Assembly (NCBI GenBank): GCA_019828595.1
Contig: JAHQRK010000018.1
Location: 930,001-994,000 of the forward strand
Direction of reading: 5' to 3'
Length of the DNA stretch: 64,000 bases
From: Aphanomyces cochlioides
Lineage: Eukaryota; Oomycota; Saprolegniomycetes; Saprolegniales; Verrucalvaceae
Shown piece by piece: positions 21,511 through 36,500 of the stretch. The position numbers and the translations under genes were made by a program. The notes under the pieces were generated by a model. The model had not been told where the DNA came from. It did not search any database and saw only the letters and a list, made by a program, of their open reading frames with translations. The first letter of the stretch is position 1. Each line of letters starts with the position of its first letter.

Positions 21511-24500
21511 CTAAAGAATAGGGACCATGACTAGAAGCGGGCAGCATACGCAATTCTGAAGCGACGGGACGATTTTAAGCTCTATAGCTCCCGCAGAGGT
21601 ACAATTTAATCTGCTTGGGAGAATCGGGCAGTTCATTGTCTCTTCTTTGTTGTCTTCCACAGCTCGCAAGAGGATATTTACTGGAACGATTTCCCCAGGA
21701 GCGCACTCTAGACTGTGCTTTTCGGTAGGTTTTGCATTTAGAAGCTCCAATCCTGTCAGCAGAATCGAGTCGGAGCGATTCCGGAAGGGCTCAACGGATG
21801 CATTGAGAGGATACACCTGTCCAATTGCGCTCAACCGGTCGAGAGGAGTATTAGACGAGATGCTGCATGAAAGCAGAAATGAGCGGATAAAGTCCTATCA
21901 CAAAATTAAATAAGACCCGTGGAGAATATGCTCGAATGTACCTCCATGTAGAATATAGCAGGACACAAATACTCGGACTGGTTTTCATTCCACCATAATT
22001 GCAAATGCTTGGCACGTAGTTTCAAAAACTCGATGGACTTCGACAGAGTCATATTCATAACTAAAGGCTGACTGATTGATTTTAGGCTTGGGGGAATTTC
22101 ATCCTTGAGAATAGCCAACAGATCATTGTGAAGTCTCTCGTTGGGAATTTGGTCCAGACTGTCGTCAACCTCATCCAATTCTTCCAAGAGTTTTGAACAG
22201 ACACTGATGGCCTCATCGCGGTGGGCAATAAATTCTTGAACAATAGTTTTCAAAAAATTCCGCAGGGGATGCTGACTCCCTCCACTGCGTGGGTTGCCTT
22301 TCAATGTTAATGGAGCCGGGATTTCATTCACACATGTTGAAATAATTGCCGCGAGATGAGCTTTAGCATTGTCCTTCATTGGTTTTTGCTTCAATACATA
22401 CAAACGAGGGTCAAATAAAATAGTGGGCTCGTTTAGGGCAACATCTGGAGGGCTCCAGTTGCAAGTGGTCGAGAATGAACAGAGCACATTAAGATAGTCC
22501 CCAGTGCTTTGGGTTGGTGTCTTGAGAATTTCTTGGAATGCAGGTAGCGGCAATCGAAAGCGCGATTGGATGGGTGAACTGTTTGGAATGATTAAATATG
22601 GGCCAAAGCATTCCATCAACATGTTGCGGATGATCCATTCACCTCTCTTTGACATGCACTTGCGCAGATAAGCGTATTTCATGAATGCATCTTGCACTGC
22701 AACCCAATCTAAGAGATCTAATGGATCGTCTTCTTGAACAGTTAAGAAAGCTTCTACGATGAAATGCAAAATTGGCCCCGTGATTGCGTGAACTCCCATG
22801 ACTAAATCACCCATGTCAAACTCGACAAAATCGACTGCACAACCCACGACCACACATTGGCGAGTCTAGAATAAAGTTAAACCGACAACTTAATTGAAAA
22901 TGTACCAATAAACTTGAATGCAGAAAGATGAGCCCACAAATCAAACGCCAGGTTACAATCGAAATGATTTTCATGGATGTAGCATCCAGTCTGGCATGTT
23001 TCAAGCAGTCGCCAATCGTGCTTGAAAATGGCATTGACACCAACCGAAGTGTAGTTCGTCGAAAGTAAAATGAAAACCGACTTGATCCCATGGGATGCAA
23101 GATTAAGCGATTTGGTTGAACTGTCATGGGTACATGAGTAATTTCAAATTTCTTGATGCAATCTCCTAGCGGTAAAGGGTACGGAATTTTTGAAGCCTTG
23201 GTTTGAACAATGTGGACGAGTCGTGTTGTGGGCATGTCTTCATCGGCTACATGACGGTGATGCTTGGGTTTGCTCGTGGCCAATTTAAGATGTAATATGA
23301 CACCGACTGGTCGATAGTCAATGCGGTATTTCTTGCTGTACTGAAAAATGTTGTCCCATTTGTCCGCGGAATCCATAGTTACAATTAGCCATCTTAAGCC
23401 TTGAAATATTGCTGGATTTGATCCTTCGAAATGAGTCATGGCCTGTATATTTTTGAACAATGCAATGACGCTCTTTTCGTCTTCATGTGGTACTTCAAAA
23501 GGTAATGCTCGGACATCTGCTCTTTGAAGTAGTAAGGAAAGAATATCTGGCCAGCTTTGGCGAGGTACAATGGTTTCTAACACCATATGTAGCAATTCAA
23601 ATGATGTGGCAAGGTGATTTGATGCTATACACCAAAACCAATGATCCGGCATGTTTTGAAGGATTTTGAACCATTCCTTGCTATTTGATCGGCCTCGGCT
23701 TGCGCTCGGTTTAATATCTAAGCCAAGTTTATTGCTGTACAAAATCTCGCAAAACGCTTCAAAAACGGAGATGGAGCAGGTGAACATAATCAGTACACAA
23801 CAGCATGCTGCACTCAAAGAGCTCAAGGCAGATGTAACTGCTTCATCTTGGGATGCTTGAACTGTGGAGATGGGTGGTTGGGTAGTTTTGTTGCGTTTCA
23901 CGATCGAATCATCTCTTCTATGGTTGGTAAACGCAGCATAAAGCTGTTCTGGCGTGCATCTTTGTAATTTTTGGATAGTGTCAGCCGTCACTGTACTTTG
24001 TACTGACGTCGGCATATATGCTTTACAAATTTGAAATGCTATCTGCTGATTTGTGTCGTCCGTAACATTAACAGACTTTGAGTCATCTTTCCACTCAGAC
24101 CGGATCTCAATTGCAAGCAATAGAAGGAAAGATGTCCATTGATCTTGTGGGACAGAGAGTGAAAGAACGTCCAGCAATTTTGCTAGCAAATCTCCGGGGG
24201 TGCAAATTCGGTCACCTGTGGGCTTTACTCGCGCATCGTTCAAGGACGATTCCTATGTACAATCAGTCAATTAACTCAAGCAACTGTGCTTACCAGGCAC
24301 TGAATAAATAGGATTCGAAAACCATAGGCTTCGAATGTGTGATTATTGGGTGTTTGTGTATTGAGTGAAGTCAACGCTGAAAAGACAACACTGCCGATAC
24401 GAGCGTACGAAGAGTATATTGGGGCTGATTTCTCCAGGACTCGATTCAACATTTGTCTGGATTCATCGAGCATTGCTCTGTTTCGTGCATTTTGTTGACA

Positions 24501-27500
24501 CATTGTACTTAACGTGTCCAGCATGGTTGCATCATAACTCGATTCAAGAATCTACGACAAAGTATTGCACCTCGTTCAAGGCTATGAATTACCATCGAAC
24601 GCATGTGTGTTAAAAGGCCGTCAAACGCGCGATCTGAGTCAATTTCCATATCTAAAATTTGGCGGGAATGATCATATGCTCCCAATTTAGTCTTGTCGTT
24701 GAATAAGCTTGAGAGTTCAATATCATCAAGCAGAACATTCTAGCATATGATAACCATAATTTTCTAATGAGTCAAGAATGCAAACCTCCATGTCATCCCA
24801 ACATAAGCTGCCATCAATAATGAAAGTGCGAAATGTTTTAGAGCCAAATTCATGCAGACTATGTGGGGAGGTTAGAACAAGACGAAATCCTCGTTTCAGT
24901 TGAATTGTGCGATCTTGATATATGACGTGCTCCAAGCCGTCGATCCACTTGGTTTCCCATTCGACCAAGTCGTGAAAAACCTACACAATCAGTTGAGACA
25001 GCATATATTGAGCGGCATAACTGTTTTGAAAAGGCTTGGGGTCACATCGTTGATAATTAGCTGTTGTCCCATCGTCATACACGATTCAACTACACTTCGT
25101 ATATCCTTATCGTGCGCTTGTTTGACAACGACTGAGTTGCATCCAATCACATGGAATACATTGAGTATCATGGCTTCAATATGAGGTGAAAACGATGTAA
25201 TCATCACAACGGGTTGCGCATATGCCAAGATGTAGGCTGCTTTCTGGTTGTGTTGAGAGTGAAACAAACCTGCCGCCTTCAGCCAAATTCCAAAACTTTG
25301 CGACGTGTAGCCGTTCAAGATGGAGCATGTCGAGTGAATACGTAGTAGTTGCTCGGATACTGCACGACTCCAACCATCAAAAAGAGATAAACGTGAACTT
25401 CGTGAAAAGATACCAGCGTACGTTTTCATGGCCGCAGATATGACTGCTTCTGCCAAAATAGTCGCTTCATATTCTATCATCTAATTACGAGTACGTAAGA
25501 GCCAACCAATATCAGTTCCTACTGAGTTTAAATATTCAGCAATTTCTCTTTCCTCGGGCTCCAAAATTTTGAGCATACCATTGCCCTCGCCAAGGTATTT
25601 CTCCAGACTTTGACATTCGATCTCCAATTGTTTCTACGAGCAAATAAAACTAGGATATGCTGACTGTCATACTTTCTCTTCGATTCGAGCTTGTATCGAT
25701 TCCTCGATATCACTTGACACCTTTTCGGCCTTTTCCATATTCTTTTTGCACTCTGAAAATTTTGCCACGAGTCCACGGAGTGTCAACTGCGCTGCTTCGA
25801 GGATATCAAGTTTTGGTTTCACCAACTTTCGGCTTCGGCTATAGGAATCAATTGCAATGATCCAAACAACCATAGTGCTTGCTGCAATGCTTTGCTTCTC
25901 CACTTCGGTCTTGTTGAACATTTCGTTGGTTAAGTATGGTTCCAACTTGGTAAGTATGTGCTCGGGAATATTATCCTAAATCATATCATATATGAGTCAA
26001 CTGACATGATGATAACCACCTTATCATAGTTGAGCATTGAAGATATAAAGTTTACATCGCTAAGTAGCCTCTTGGCATTCTCCCAACTTGGTTCGACAGA
26101 GAAAAGCACACACATTGCGTTCAACACAACATGAACTAAGACGGGTGGGTTGACAAATGTTTTGATCTCCATAATGTATCTCCTGTCCAAGTTGGCAACA
26201 CTTCGATTGGCATCATCCAAAATTTTTAATGCATCTTTTAGCTCATGCTTTGTTGCTTTGTCCATGTCATTGGTAATTTTTACTTGATCATCAACGTCAG
26301 CCTTGTATTGCTTCATGTTGTCTCGAATCTAATTTGTTATCAGCAATCAATAATATCGGTTTTCAAGTACAAGGTCAGCTTCCTCTTGCGTCTTCTCCAA
26401 GTGGATCTTCAATTCATCTATGTGTGCGCTCGTATTTTGGATTTGAAGAATTTTTTCTTGTTGCTTCTTTTGAGCAGTATCAACCTTTCAAATCAAGTAA
26501 GTACAAGATAGCTAACTGGGGAAAAACCTTTTCCACAGCCATGTAATATAAATCTAAGAATGAGCGAGATCGGCTTAGTAGCTGGTTGATATGGATTTGA
26601 AGGCGCTTCATAGCATCAAATATACATTGAACGTATCGTGGCACTTGATGGAGTGATATTACAACGTTTGCTTTTGAGAAAGATTGCGAAACCTGTAATG
26701 CAATCAAGTGCAAACTTGCTGCAAGGGAAGAAATTTTGTCCAGGTTGGTTTCAATCATGCTGTACGAGTTTAACAAGACTGAGCTCTTCAATTGCTCCTC
26801 TTGCTCCATAAACCGCTTCCATATCATCCCGATTTGATGATGAAACAGTATCTGAATGGTATCGAGAGTCAAAGCAGGGGCTGAGCAAATTTGACAATTT
26901 GTGAGCAATTTCGGAACTGTTTGGACCAAACTTCCAATGTCCCCAGACTCACAGCAAACTATTATTCGAGTGTTTCGAGATACTGAACGCATAATTCCAT
27001 TCCAAATTCCACTGAACACACCAGAGGGTTTGATGACTGCCATTGTCAATGATGATTGAATGTCCACTGTTGCTTCAAATCGTCGAGTTAGATCGTCTAC
27101 CTCACTCTGTTGTACACTGAGCAGTGCATCTACTTTCTGTTGGTAGAAACGGTCCATTTCCTTTTCAAGTGCAAGCATTGCTTCTAGCTCTCTCTCTTTA
27201 GCAGTTTTGTTGTTCAATTCCTTTGACCCAGTGATGGCTTGGCGAACTGATTCGTGTTGCTCTCTCAGTTTAGCATTCTTTTCCGTTGATATCTCGCGTC
27301 GCAGTTTGTCAAGTTGTGTTTGGTGGCTTGCCTTCAACTCATGCATTTTTTCTTGTTTCACATTCAATGCCATCTATTACGTTGATCAGACTGGGCACTC
27401 CAAACGTGACACTCACTTCGCATTGCTCTTCAGGGGAGAATATTAACGGTACTTCACGGTCATGAAGCAAAAGGCTCAGTTGTTCAAGCAAAATATTTGG

Positions 27501-30500
27501 CATGATGTTTACGTTTTGCACGACAAATGTGACATCAGTTTCAAGGACTCCTGCTGTTATTACAACTTGCTTGAGCGCTTCTTTCCATTCAATCTTGGCT
27601 GCATCTTGATCCACTTGAGCCTAAAGAGAAGCTCATGAGGCGTGTGCTTCCGTTTCCAAATTCTTACTTCAAAGTGAATAAGCTTTTGGTCCATCATCTT
27701 GGCAGCAATCATTGCAGTGGCATACTTACCATGTCCATGTGAGCCAATTAGAGCAACTTTTGCATTAGATCTTCCCAACATTCGGCATAAGCGTATAATA
27801 GGCGTGACCTGTCAAAGGTGAGAACGCAATAGAAAATATTCAGACTACCATGGAGATCGAAACTTTCCAGTTTTCGAAGCCACTGGTGCGACAGATATAG
27901 GTTTGAAGTAAACTTTGTATCCGAGATATATCAGTCACTGGTTGGCCATGATGATCGGTTAATTCGACGTAAGTTCTGGAATCTCTTGTGGTTACCTCTC
28001 CAACGGATGCTAATGTTGAGCCTCGGATCGACGTACCGCGACCAAGAGTGTCCGGCGTTGAAGAGACATTACTATTCTCATTTCGATTGTTTGGGGATAC
28101 CATCGCCAAAACCTTTCGAGTAGTTGGACCGTTGATCGATTCAATGCCGTCTGAAGTTTTAAATGACTTTGCAAACGACCCACGACGTCGTTCGGTGGCA
28201 ATGCATTCAGCGCGCTCTTCTGGTGTCATCGAAGAAAAAGCATTGAAACATTGAGATCCTGAGCGTCGTTGATAGCCATCCTTTTCGATAAATCCATGAG
28301 GAAGAAATAGCCACGGAGCACACTCTGCGCTTAATGTTGCTTCATTGATTCGATCGCAAAAAGTACGAAATGTAGAGTCGACGATTGATGTCACTGAAGA
28401 ATTCCATACAAGCCCTTCAGCAAGATCAACAAAAGTCCGATTTAATTCGTGGCGCCACAAACGAAGAAACGCTGGTAAATCAGATACACTGTATGGTGTG
28501 ACTTCTAGCAAATATCCAATTATCGAAACAAGCCTCGACATTCGAAAAAAAGGTAAAGTTTTTGGACCTAGACACCGCATTTTTACAAATGCGTCAATAG
28601 TGATAGATAAAATGCTCGTTATATGATGCCGAACAGGTTGAACAAAGCGACTTTGTAGGTCGGTTCGCTCAAAATGACTTGTTACGACTGGACTGAAGAT
28701 CTAGAGAAGAATTATTTCATCGTAAGGCGCGAGTTATTACCTGGCGAAAGTCCTCTGCCTCTAATCCCTTCAGGTGTATGGGAAAGAATCGAGAAAATAG
28801 TCGCGATTGGCAAGATGATGGATGTTGATTCCATTTTGCCATGAAGCTGTCGTTGGAAGTCGCTACAACCAGTGTTCTCTCGAGGGACTTTCCTCGGGTG
28901 TCCTTGTCCGTATAGACAAGAGATAAATCAAGTAGAGCTCGTGTCCACGCATGAACAGACGGATACTAGCATGGAATAAATTTACACAGGCATGAAGCCC
29001 ATTCTCACCTGATTCCTGGAAGGAAGATGCATATCATCCAAAACCAAGACCATGGCCTTTCCTGGCGGTGGCTCAAACACTCGCTTACGCTCACGCTGAA
29101 ATACACGTTCAACAGTTTCACATATGTTTGTAATAGTAGATGACTCATTGAACCGGACAAATGTTGAAAGAAAGGCACCAGATTCAAAGAGTGAGATAGT
29201 GTGTTCTGTATCTGGATCAGACATTCGAGCGGATATTGGAAGTTTATCTGTAGGATTGCGCGCATTCGATGCACTGTTCCCTACTTTTTTTTCTTGACGC
29301 TTCAACTTCAATTTGCCAGCCAAGGATGAAATGATCATGGTGGTTGTGAGTCGAATATTTGTTATTCGAGATGCTTCTGTGCTCTTTTGAGGGCTTTCAC
29401 TTTTTTTGTCAAGAGTAGTAAGTCCTTCAGAGGTAAATACGGATGTGCGTTGTAAGAAATCAACAAGACATGAGGTACTTCCAGCGTCGGAAGGACCGAA
29501 AACCAAGAGAGGTACACCAGATCGGAGTACTTGTCTTGAAGTTAACTGTACCAAGGTACTGTCAACCCGTGGCACATAAATGGAAAATGGCGTGATCTCA
29601 CGATTGGGGCTGGGGCCGCACAACACAGTTTTACAATCACGGAAACACGGGATAGACAAGTCTAGGACCATTGAGAAGAGACCTAAGTCAGAGCTGCAAG
29701 AATGCCATGTTTCATGCAAGTGACTGAACTCTTTTTGAATTACAGAGCTAAGAATGCACTTTGTCTGCTCGGATGCTGTACTTCCCATTCCCCAGCACAA
29801 TGACCAAACGACGACGAGTTCAAGTTGCAGCTTCACACGTTTGAGTGGTTCTTCATTATTGTTTGAAGTAGTCTCATTTGTCAATAGATCGTGTTTTATT
29901 CCGCTTCGACTGGTTAAGAATGATTGCATCAGGGCGATAACATTTTGACAACTGTGGAGTGGCGACAGTCTAGCGTAGAGTGATCCATGGGATTGAACCT
30001 CGATCAATCGATCGACAAGCGGAGAGTCGATTAAATGTTTCTGCAGGAGATCACTCACAAGTGACGGCAAAGATGGCTGAAGACGTAGTCTAGAAATAGT
30101 TCCCATGATGTAGGATTTATACAGTGGCTGTAATTTTGCGGACGATGACTTTGGTTCATACTCAAGGTTGAGATGAGGCGGAGCATCATTGACATAAATG
30201 ACTGAGCTATTCAAGATAAGTGTCGGTGACGCTTGGCTCAAATCAATTGTTTCAAATATAAAGTTCACGTTGGGTGCTACTAGAAACGATTCATTGTCCA
30301 TGAGTGAAATCTGTGCTGAGCCAGAGGTAAGGCTGGATGACGCAGTTGGTGTTGCTAAGCCAAGAATGTGTTCCATCCAGTCAGCTCCTAAAGTACCATC
30401 CATTTCAATCCAAATACGCTGCCGGTGAGTCATAAAGGCAGCAAGAAAGGGAGGTAATTCTTCGGATTCATTGATTTTGAAGGTGTAGTTATGAGTTGGC

Positions 30501-33500
30501 AATGGACAAATGGAATTATCAGAGGCAAGGTACTTGATCAATGGTTCAGAGTATTTTCCGTCGTGACTACTTCCATACAGCTGATTTAGTGATAGCGCCT
30601 ATGTACGAGGTGCAGGTACAAAAGTGACATATAGTACATACCATAGGAATGAGGCGCTTTCGAAGTACAAAACTCGTTTTATTTGGCAAGGGCTGTTGAA
30701 ATTGAGGCAAATTAGGATTTGATCTATCAACGTCTGCAAATAGATCATTTAAAGATGTAGCTAGAGTCCGAGCAACTGTAGTTTTTCCACTTTTCTGTGG
30801 CCCATACAAGATCAGGCATCTATGAAATGCCAAAGCAGTAGCCATTTTGGAAACAAAATGAACAGCTGTCTCCGATGGAATTAAGAGCAACTTGTTGAAT
30901 GCAGCACGAATAAATGTATGAAACATTCGTCGAGCAGGCGTTTCATCACCTTTGCTGGAATTCCCTTGATTTGAACTATTTTGGAACACATCCTTGTCAG
31001 TGACAAGCCATAGTGAGCTGGTAAAGTTAACTGCATGCTCATAGATATCTTGATGACTTAGTAGCACTGTGTTGAAATATTCGTTCAAGGCAAGCTTTAG
31101 GTATTCCATCTCTTCGCTCGTTGAATCCTTTTGACGAAGTGTGATAATTCTTTTTGTCAAACTCTTCGCCGTACTGAGAGTAAACAAGTATTCCTCTTGA
31201 AATGATGTCCTTGATCTAGTCAACACCCCTTGCATTTCTTTCCAAATCAAATTGATTTTTCTGGATAAAGTGAGCGCGTTTGCAAAACCACTGCAAAATA
31301 AAGAAGAAAATATCACGTACTCCATACTTGGAGATACAACCGTGAAAGATGACAATGATTCAGTCAATGATAGGAAGCAACCAGAGTCTACTGTTCCTAG
31401 TGGTACTGTTCGTGTTAACATTATCATACTCCCAGGATCAATTGTGTATTCCCGTTCGTTGACTGTCACGAAATGTTTCGTCCCGATATTGTAATTCTAG
31501 GATTCGATGAGAATAAGGAAATACTTGACATCATACCTTGATTGTTGAAATCGTTGCACTGAGAAACTTCAAACATGGATTATTGAGGCTTTCAACATTT
31601 CGAAGAAGGAGCGTTCCAAGAGCTCCAAGACCACCAGCAACAATTCGATGTATTTGTTTGATCGAAGTGAAGGTTGTACAATGTAATTGAACTAAGTCTC
31701 GCCCCAGCAAACTCGTTGCAAGTTTAACAAGAGAAGTTTTACCACTGCCATGCTTGCCACACACAAGCCCTGCCTACAAGGAATTTAGTTAAGAGTGCGA
31801 AGTGTCGTTCAACCTGATAATGTTGCACACAACCGAAAATAGCGTGAAGATATCTCTCCGTGAGGGGTGTAATTACTAAATGCTGATCAGTGGGATTGTG
31901 GTAGGAGAACCCATAAGGAATCGCCACATCATGCATTTTCATGGATATTTTCTCTTCTGTCATCACATAATGAGGATGTCCACTTAATTCAATTTTTTCA
32001 ATTGATTGGATGGAGTCACGGAAGTAAAATTGCTGGAGTAATAATATATTTATCACCAACGGGTGAACATGGCTTTCTTTTAATTCCGAGATCAAAAATT
32101 GAATAAGACAATATTGCTTCTTCAATTGTTCTGTTTGAACATTTGGACTCAAAAGATTCACTGCATTTTGTGACGTCGTCACGACATCATTTGCAACTGT
32201 AATGCACTACAATACATAAGCAATGTACAAAGCAATAGTTTTCAACCTGAATTGGGTAATCCTTCAAGAATATCATGTCCCAACTCGCACTTGTAATGGA
32301 TGAGAAGTAGATAATGAGCTCTTTGGTCAGTTTTTGAATCCTCTCAGACAAACGACGATCCACATGAGCCAGCCATTGCTCGACATATCCTCGAGCTTTT
32401 AAGTTTTTACCCATTGCAATGCTCTCTACAAACGGTCCAGCAGGGGAGTGAACTGTAGATATGCCCAGAGACTTTTCGTCACGATCAAACTCGATATATC
32501 CTATGCTAGGAAAGCAAATAGGCAAGTATTTCTGGATGTTGTGTGGGTTTCGGCAAGCAGATATCAATTCAGTTAATTCGCAGTCCGACAAAACGCAAAA
32601 CCGAGGATAGCTTTGGCGTTTGATCTAAACCGGTGAGAGCTAAGTTTCAGGAATTACCTTACCTCAAGATAACCTTCTAACGTTTGATAAACACTTTCAA
32701 AGCCTTGAATTAGCTGAGAGAGTTGCTCCTTTAGTCCTGCCGTGCGAGCTGCCCGGAGGAGTGATGGATTCTTACTCAATTTATCCAAGGTTGATTTCCA
32801 TGTTCTATCTAACTCTGTATATGCTCGAACTTGTCCAGGAAGAGCTCGTAAAAATTCTGGTGACAGAAAAACCTGAGATAGAGATTTTACATAGTAACCG
32901 CGGTTGTAGTACCTCCATGTGCTCCCAATAGATTTTACATTCTTCCAACTGTGACATTATGTCAATCATTTCATTTAATTCATGCTTCCATTTCATTGCC
33001 AGTGGCTGAATTGGTCTTATGTACGATGAGCACATTATAGTTTGAAGGAGTAACTACGAAACAATTAACGAAGCCCAAAAATGTTGTACGTACATCCGAT
33101 TCTTCAAGCATATTCATGCACTCCGTGGTGTCACCAAGGACGGTAATATCACGAGACTCGTTGTCCGTCCAATAGGAAAATGATATCTCTTTTGTTTCCC
33201 ACAATTTAATTGTCTCCTGCAAATTTTTGCTGATTGCAGCTTCGGCCACCGCTTCTTGCACAATTTCATCGATGTCATTAAGCTTATCTTGGATATTCAA
33301 TGATAGCAGGTATTTGAATGAAATCTCTGTCTGCCTGCACAAACTTCGATGGTCACTACTTGCAGCCTGTTCCATATCATATTGAAATTTTACTTGCAAC
33401 TTATTCTCCAACTTTTGCCAGTGACGTTCCTCAACATGCTCATTGCATAAATTTTCGATAATGGTTGTCATTTTGGTGAGCAGCAGCGTTAATCCTTCAA

Positions 33501-36500
33501 TTCGAGCAGTAACTGGGCTAGTGGGATAAATATCCGACAAAACTTGATGCAAATCCTTTAGACGACTTAAAAGATCGTGCATTTCGGAAAGTGGCAAAGT
33601 TTTCAATGACATGTCTCCCCAAGTCGAAAAGCTTTGTTCGGCTTCCAAAATAGTGTTCCATAGTTTCTAGTGTTATGATTCGATGCTGAGCATGTAATTG
33701 TAATGAACTTACATGCTTCAGGTTAACATCAGTTGACAATTTAGGTAGTGTGTCGAAATGGCTCTGAGAGTTAGGCAAATCAGGCATTACATTGGGCAAA
33801 AAATCGTTGAAGAGAGAACGAATAAACAAATACCTCTCTGAGAGTTTGCCATACTCAGCTGCTAGTCGTTTTAAGTTTCCAGTGAATTCCAACGCATTCA
33901 GCGCCTGTGTTTCGGATTGAAAAAGTTGTTCCGCACAAGATTCCGTTTGCAAATAGGCGATATTTGCCTCTAACTATGTTCACATGAATCGCAAACGTCA
34001 TATTAGATATTCCTACGTGCTCAATGTTCTGTCCCAAAAAGTGAGCGTTTTCTCGTATGTCCATATCTCGTCTTGCCATACAAGTAGTCACTAATGCTTT
34101 TAACGTGCTCAACTCAGGCTCCACTATGTCATAGACGGCTTGTGTATGATCGGGAATTTGAAACCCGGACTCCAAAATTAGAGCAAAATAGTCAGTGATT
34201 TGGGCTGCTTGGTGATCTTTTGATGGCAACTCATCGTTAACTTCCTACACGGTAAGAGTTAATACTGAATAAATAGAGAACTTTTTGCCTTGAGGTTCAA
34301 GATATATTGGACAAATGATTCTAGGTCTCTAGACGCTGGACGTTGTATTCTTGTAGCAACGCTTTCAATATAATTGAGAAGTGTTGCAATATGCTTTTCA
34401 GCCAAAATGGGCAAAATTCGCTCAAGCTCAGAAAGACAGCGCACTGGAGATGGAAGTAGAGCTGCCTTTAAATCGACTGTTTTCACTCTAACCAACTGGA
34501 AAACGTGATTTATCACACATATGTTTCCTCTCACCTGAATGTCTTGGGATATTGCCAGGTCATCAAGCATTGTTTGCTAGTTTAGTGGAAGTAATTACGA
34601 GTTTTTCATCCCGAGTACCTGTTTCTTAAACTTCTGGATATTTTCCTTGATAGCATTCAAGTCATAATTGCCTTCCATATGCATGTGCGCTAGGTCATTG
34701 AAATTTAAGCTGTTGTTCAAGTCATGCTCTAGACACAAAGGTTCAAAACAGTTTGCGTACGCTTGACAGCCACAGATTGATCCCTTAATAATTTCAAATA
34801 TACGCTCACAAGTTGATGAGTAGCTTTGGTCTTGAGATGCTCTCTCAAACAGTAGAAGAGAAACACGAGATTCATGCGGGATATCTCCGAGGCATTTCCC
34901 TGGTGTTTGTTTATCGATTTGGAATGTTCGATATTGATCGGCAAAGTTGAGAATGGGCATGATTGTAGAATGCAGTATTAAACGCTCTATTTGCTCGTTG
35001 GCATCGAAAAATCCTCGTAGTGTCATTTCAATCGCATCTTGAATCGATTTTAGTGTTGGTTCAAAATGTAAACCTTTCTCCCCAAATATCAGGTTGACTT
35101 CAAATAGAGGAACCGGGGCCAGCAAATTTACATGAGCCTAATCAAAGTTATTGCAAACGATATCTTTGTCGCGATACCAATCTCTTGCTCTCGTAAATGC
35201 TGTTTGCAGCTGCATCAAATTGCTGCATACGTTCAACATCCAAGACTTCGTCTAAGCCGTTCGAAAATTCTTCTAAACTCACATCTCCATCTCCGTTTTC
35301 ATCGAAAACTGATATGAAAAGTGCAACTCGATCGTCCAAGGCCTGCCCTGTAAGCTTACCATCGTACACGTAATGTAGGAGGCGAGCAATTTGAGTGCAA
35401 TCTAAAGCCCCGTTTCCGTAAACATCAAACCGATGGTATGCGCGAATGTAGGAATCCTTCGACAAGAGCACTGATGACGACTTTCCAGCTCCCATCTCCA
35501 AAAGATGAACCTACTTGAAGATGAGCACAATCAACTTCAGATAATTAAATCAATTCACCAGATCAGTGGCACTTCTATTGATGGCTCCATGAAAACAGTC
35601 GAGTAGCATAAAATCAACACGGCGTATGAACCATGACAACTCGTTGCAACGAGCTCTCTTGACAGCTGCTAAAGACCATTTTATTGTTTCTAGTGTGGGC
35701 TTCTCTCTTTTGCACTCTCGAGTTCGATTGCGTACTCGACTACGTTGTAATTCAGCGCGAATGGCTACAAGATCCAATTGAGCAGCGTCGTCTTCATTAT
35801 ATGTCGCCAGAGGTGATTGGGGGATAATCTTCTTGTTTAAGGTGCCAAAAAACTGATCCATGTGATATGTTGTACTTTTCCTTGATGTCAACGAAACATC
35901 AGCATATTTGATCACAGCATCAGCTGAAGAATACTGCGATAAATAAGTGTCTGAAAGTTTGACCAAAATGTCTCGAACTTCATCGCAACATAAAACCAAC
36001 TCTTTGCCCAGCATGGACACTCGTTGTGCCTATGTTAATTTGAGAAGGTGTTTTCATTTTGTAGTACTTGTCTCTTTTGGAATTCATCTGGTGACATTGT
36101 CGTTCCAGTTTCCATTTGAAACAAGACTAATGTATCCAGGTGTACCAGCTTGGCTTGAATTTCACGCATGGTGTCGTTAAAGATAGGATTGCAAAAGTAG
36201 AGCTGTTCCATAAGCAGTTTTTTGCATGTCTCGCGTTTGCACAGAAAATGATGAGATATCCAACACTTCAAGGCTTTCGACACTCGATACCTATTATTTC
36301 AGTCAGATGAAAGCACAATCGTCTAATCTAACGTTTTGAAAAGCGTCAATAGTTTAAGACTTTGAAAAATTCTGCGTTCGCGTTCCCACTCAGCGAGACT
36401 TTGAAAAGTAACAGAGCCTTGTTTCTTGTTGTAGTAGAGAACGTTTTTTGAGCTCATGACGTAGAAATCACACAGTATTTGCTGATCAATCAACCTATCG

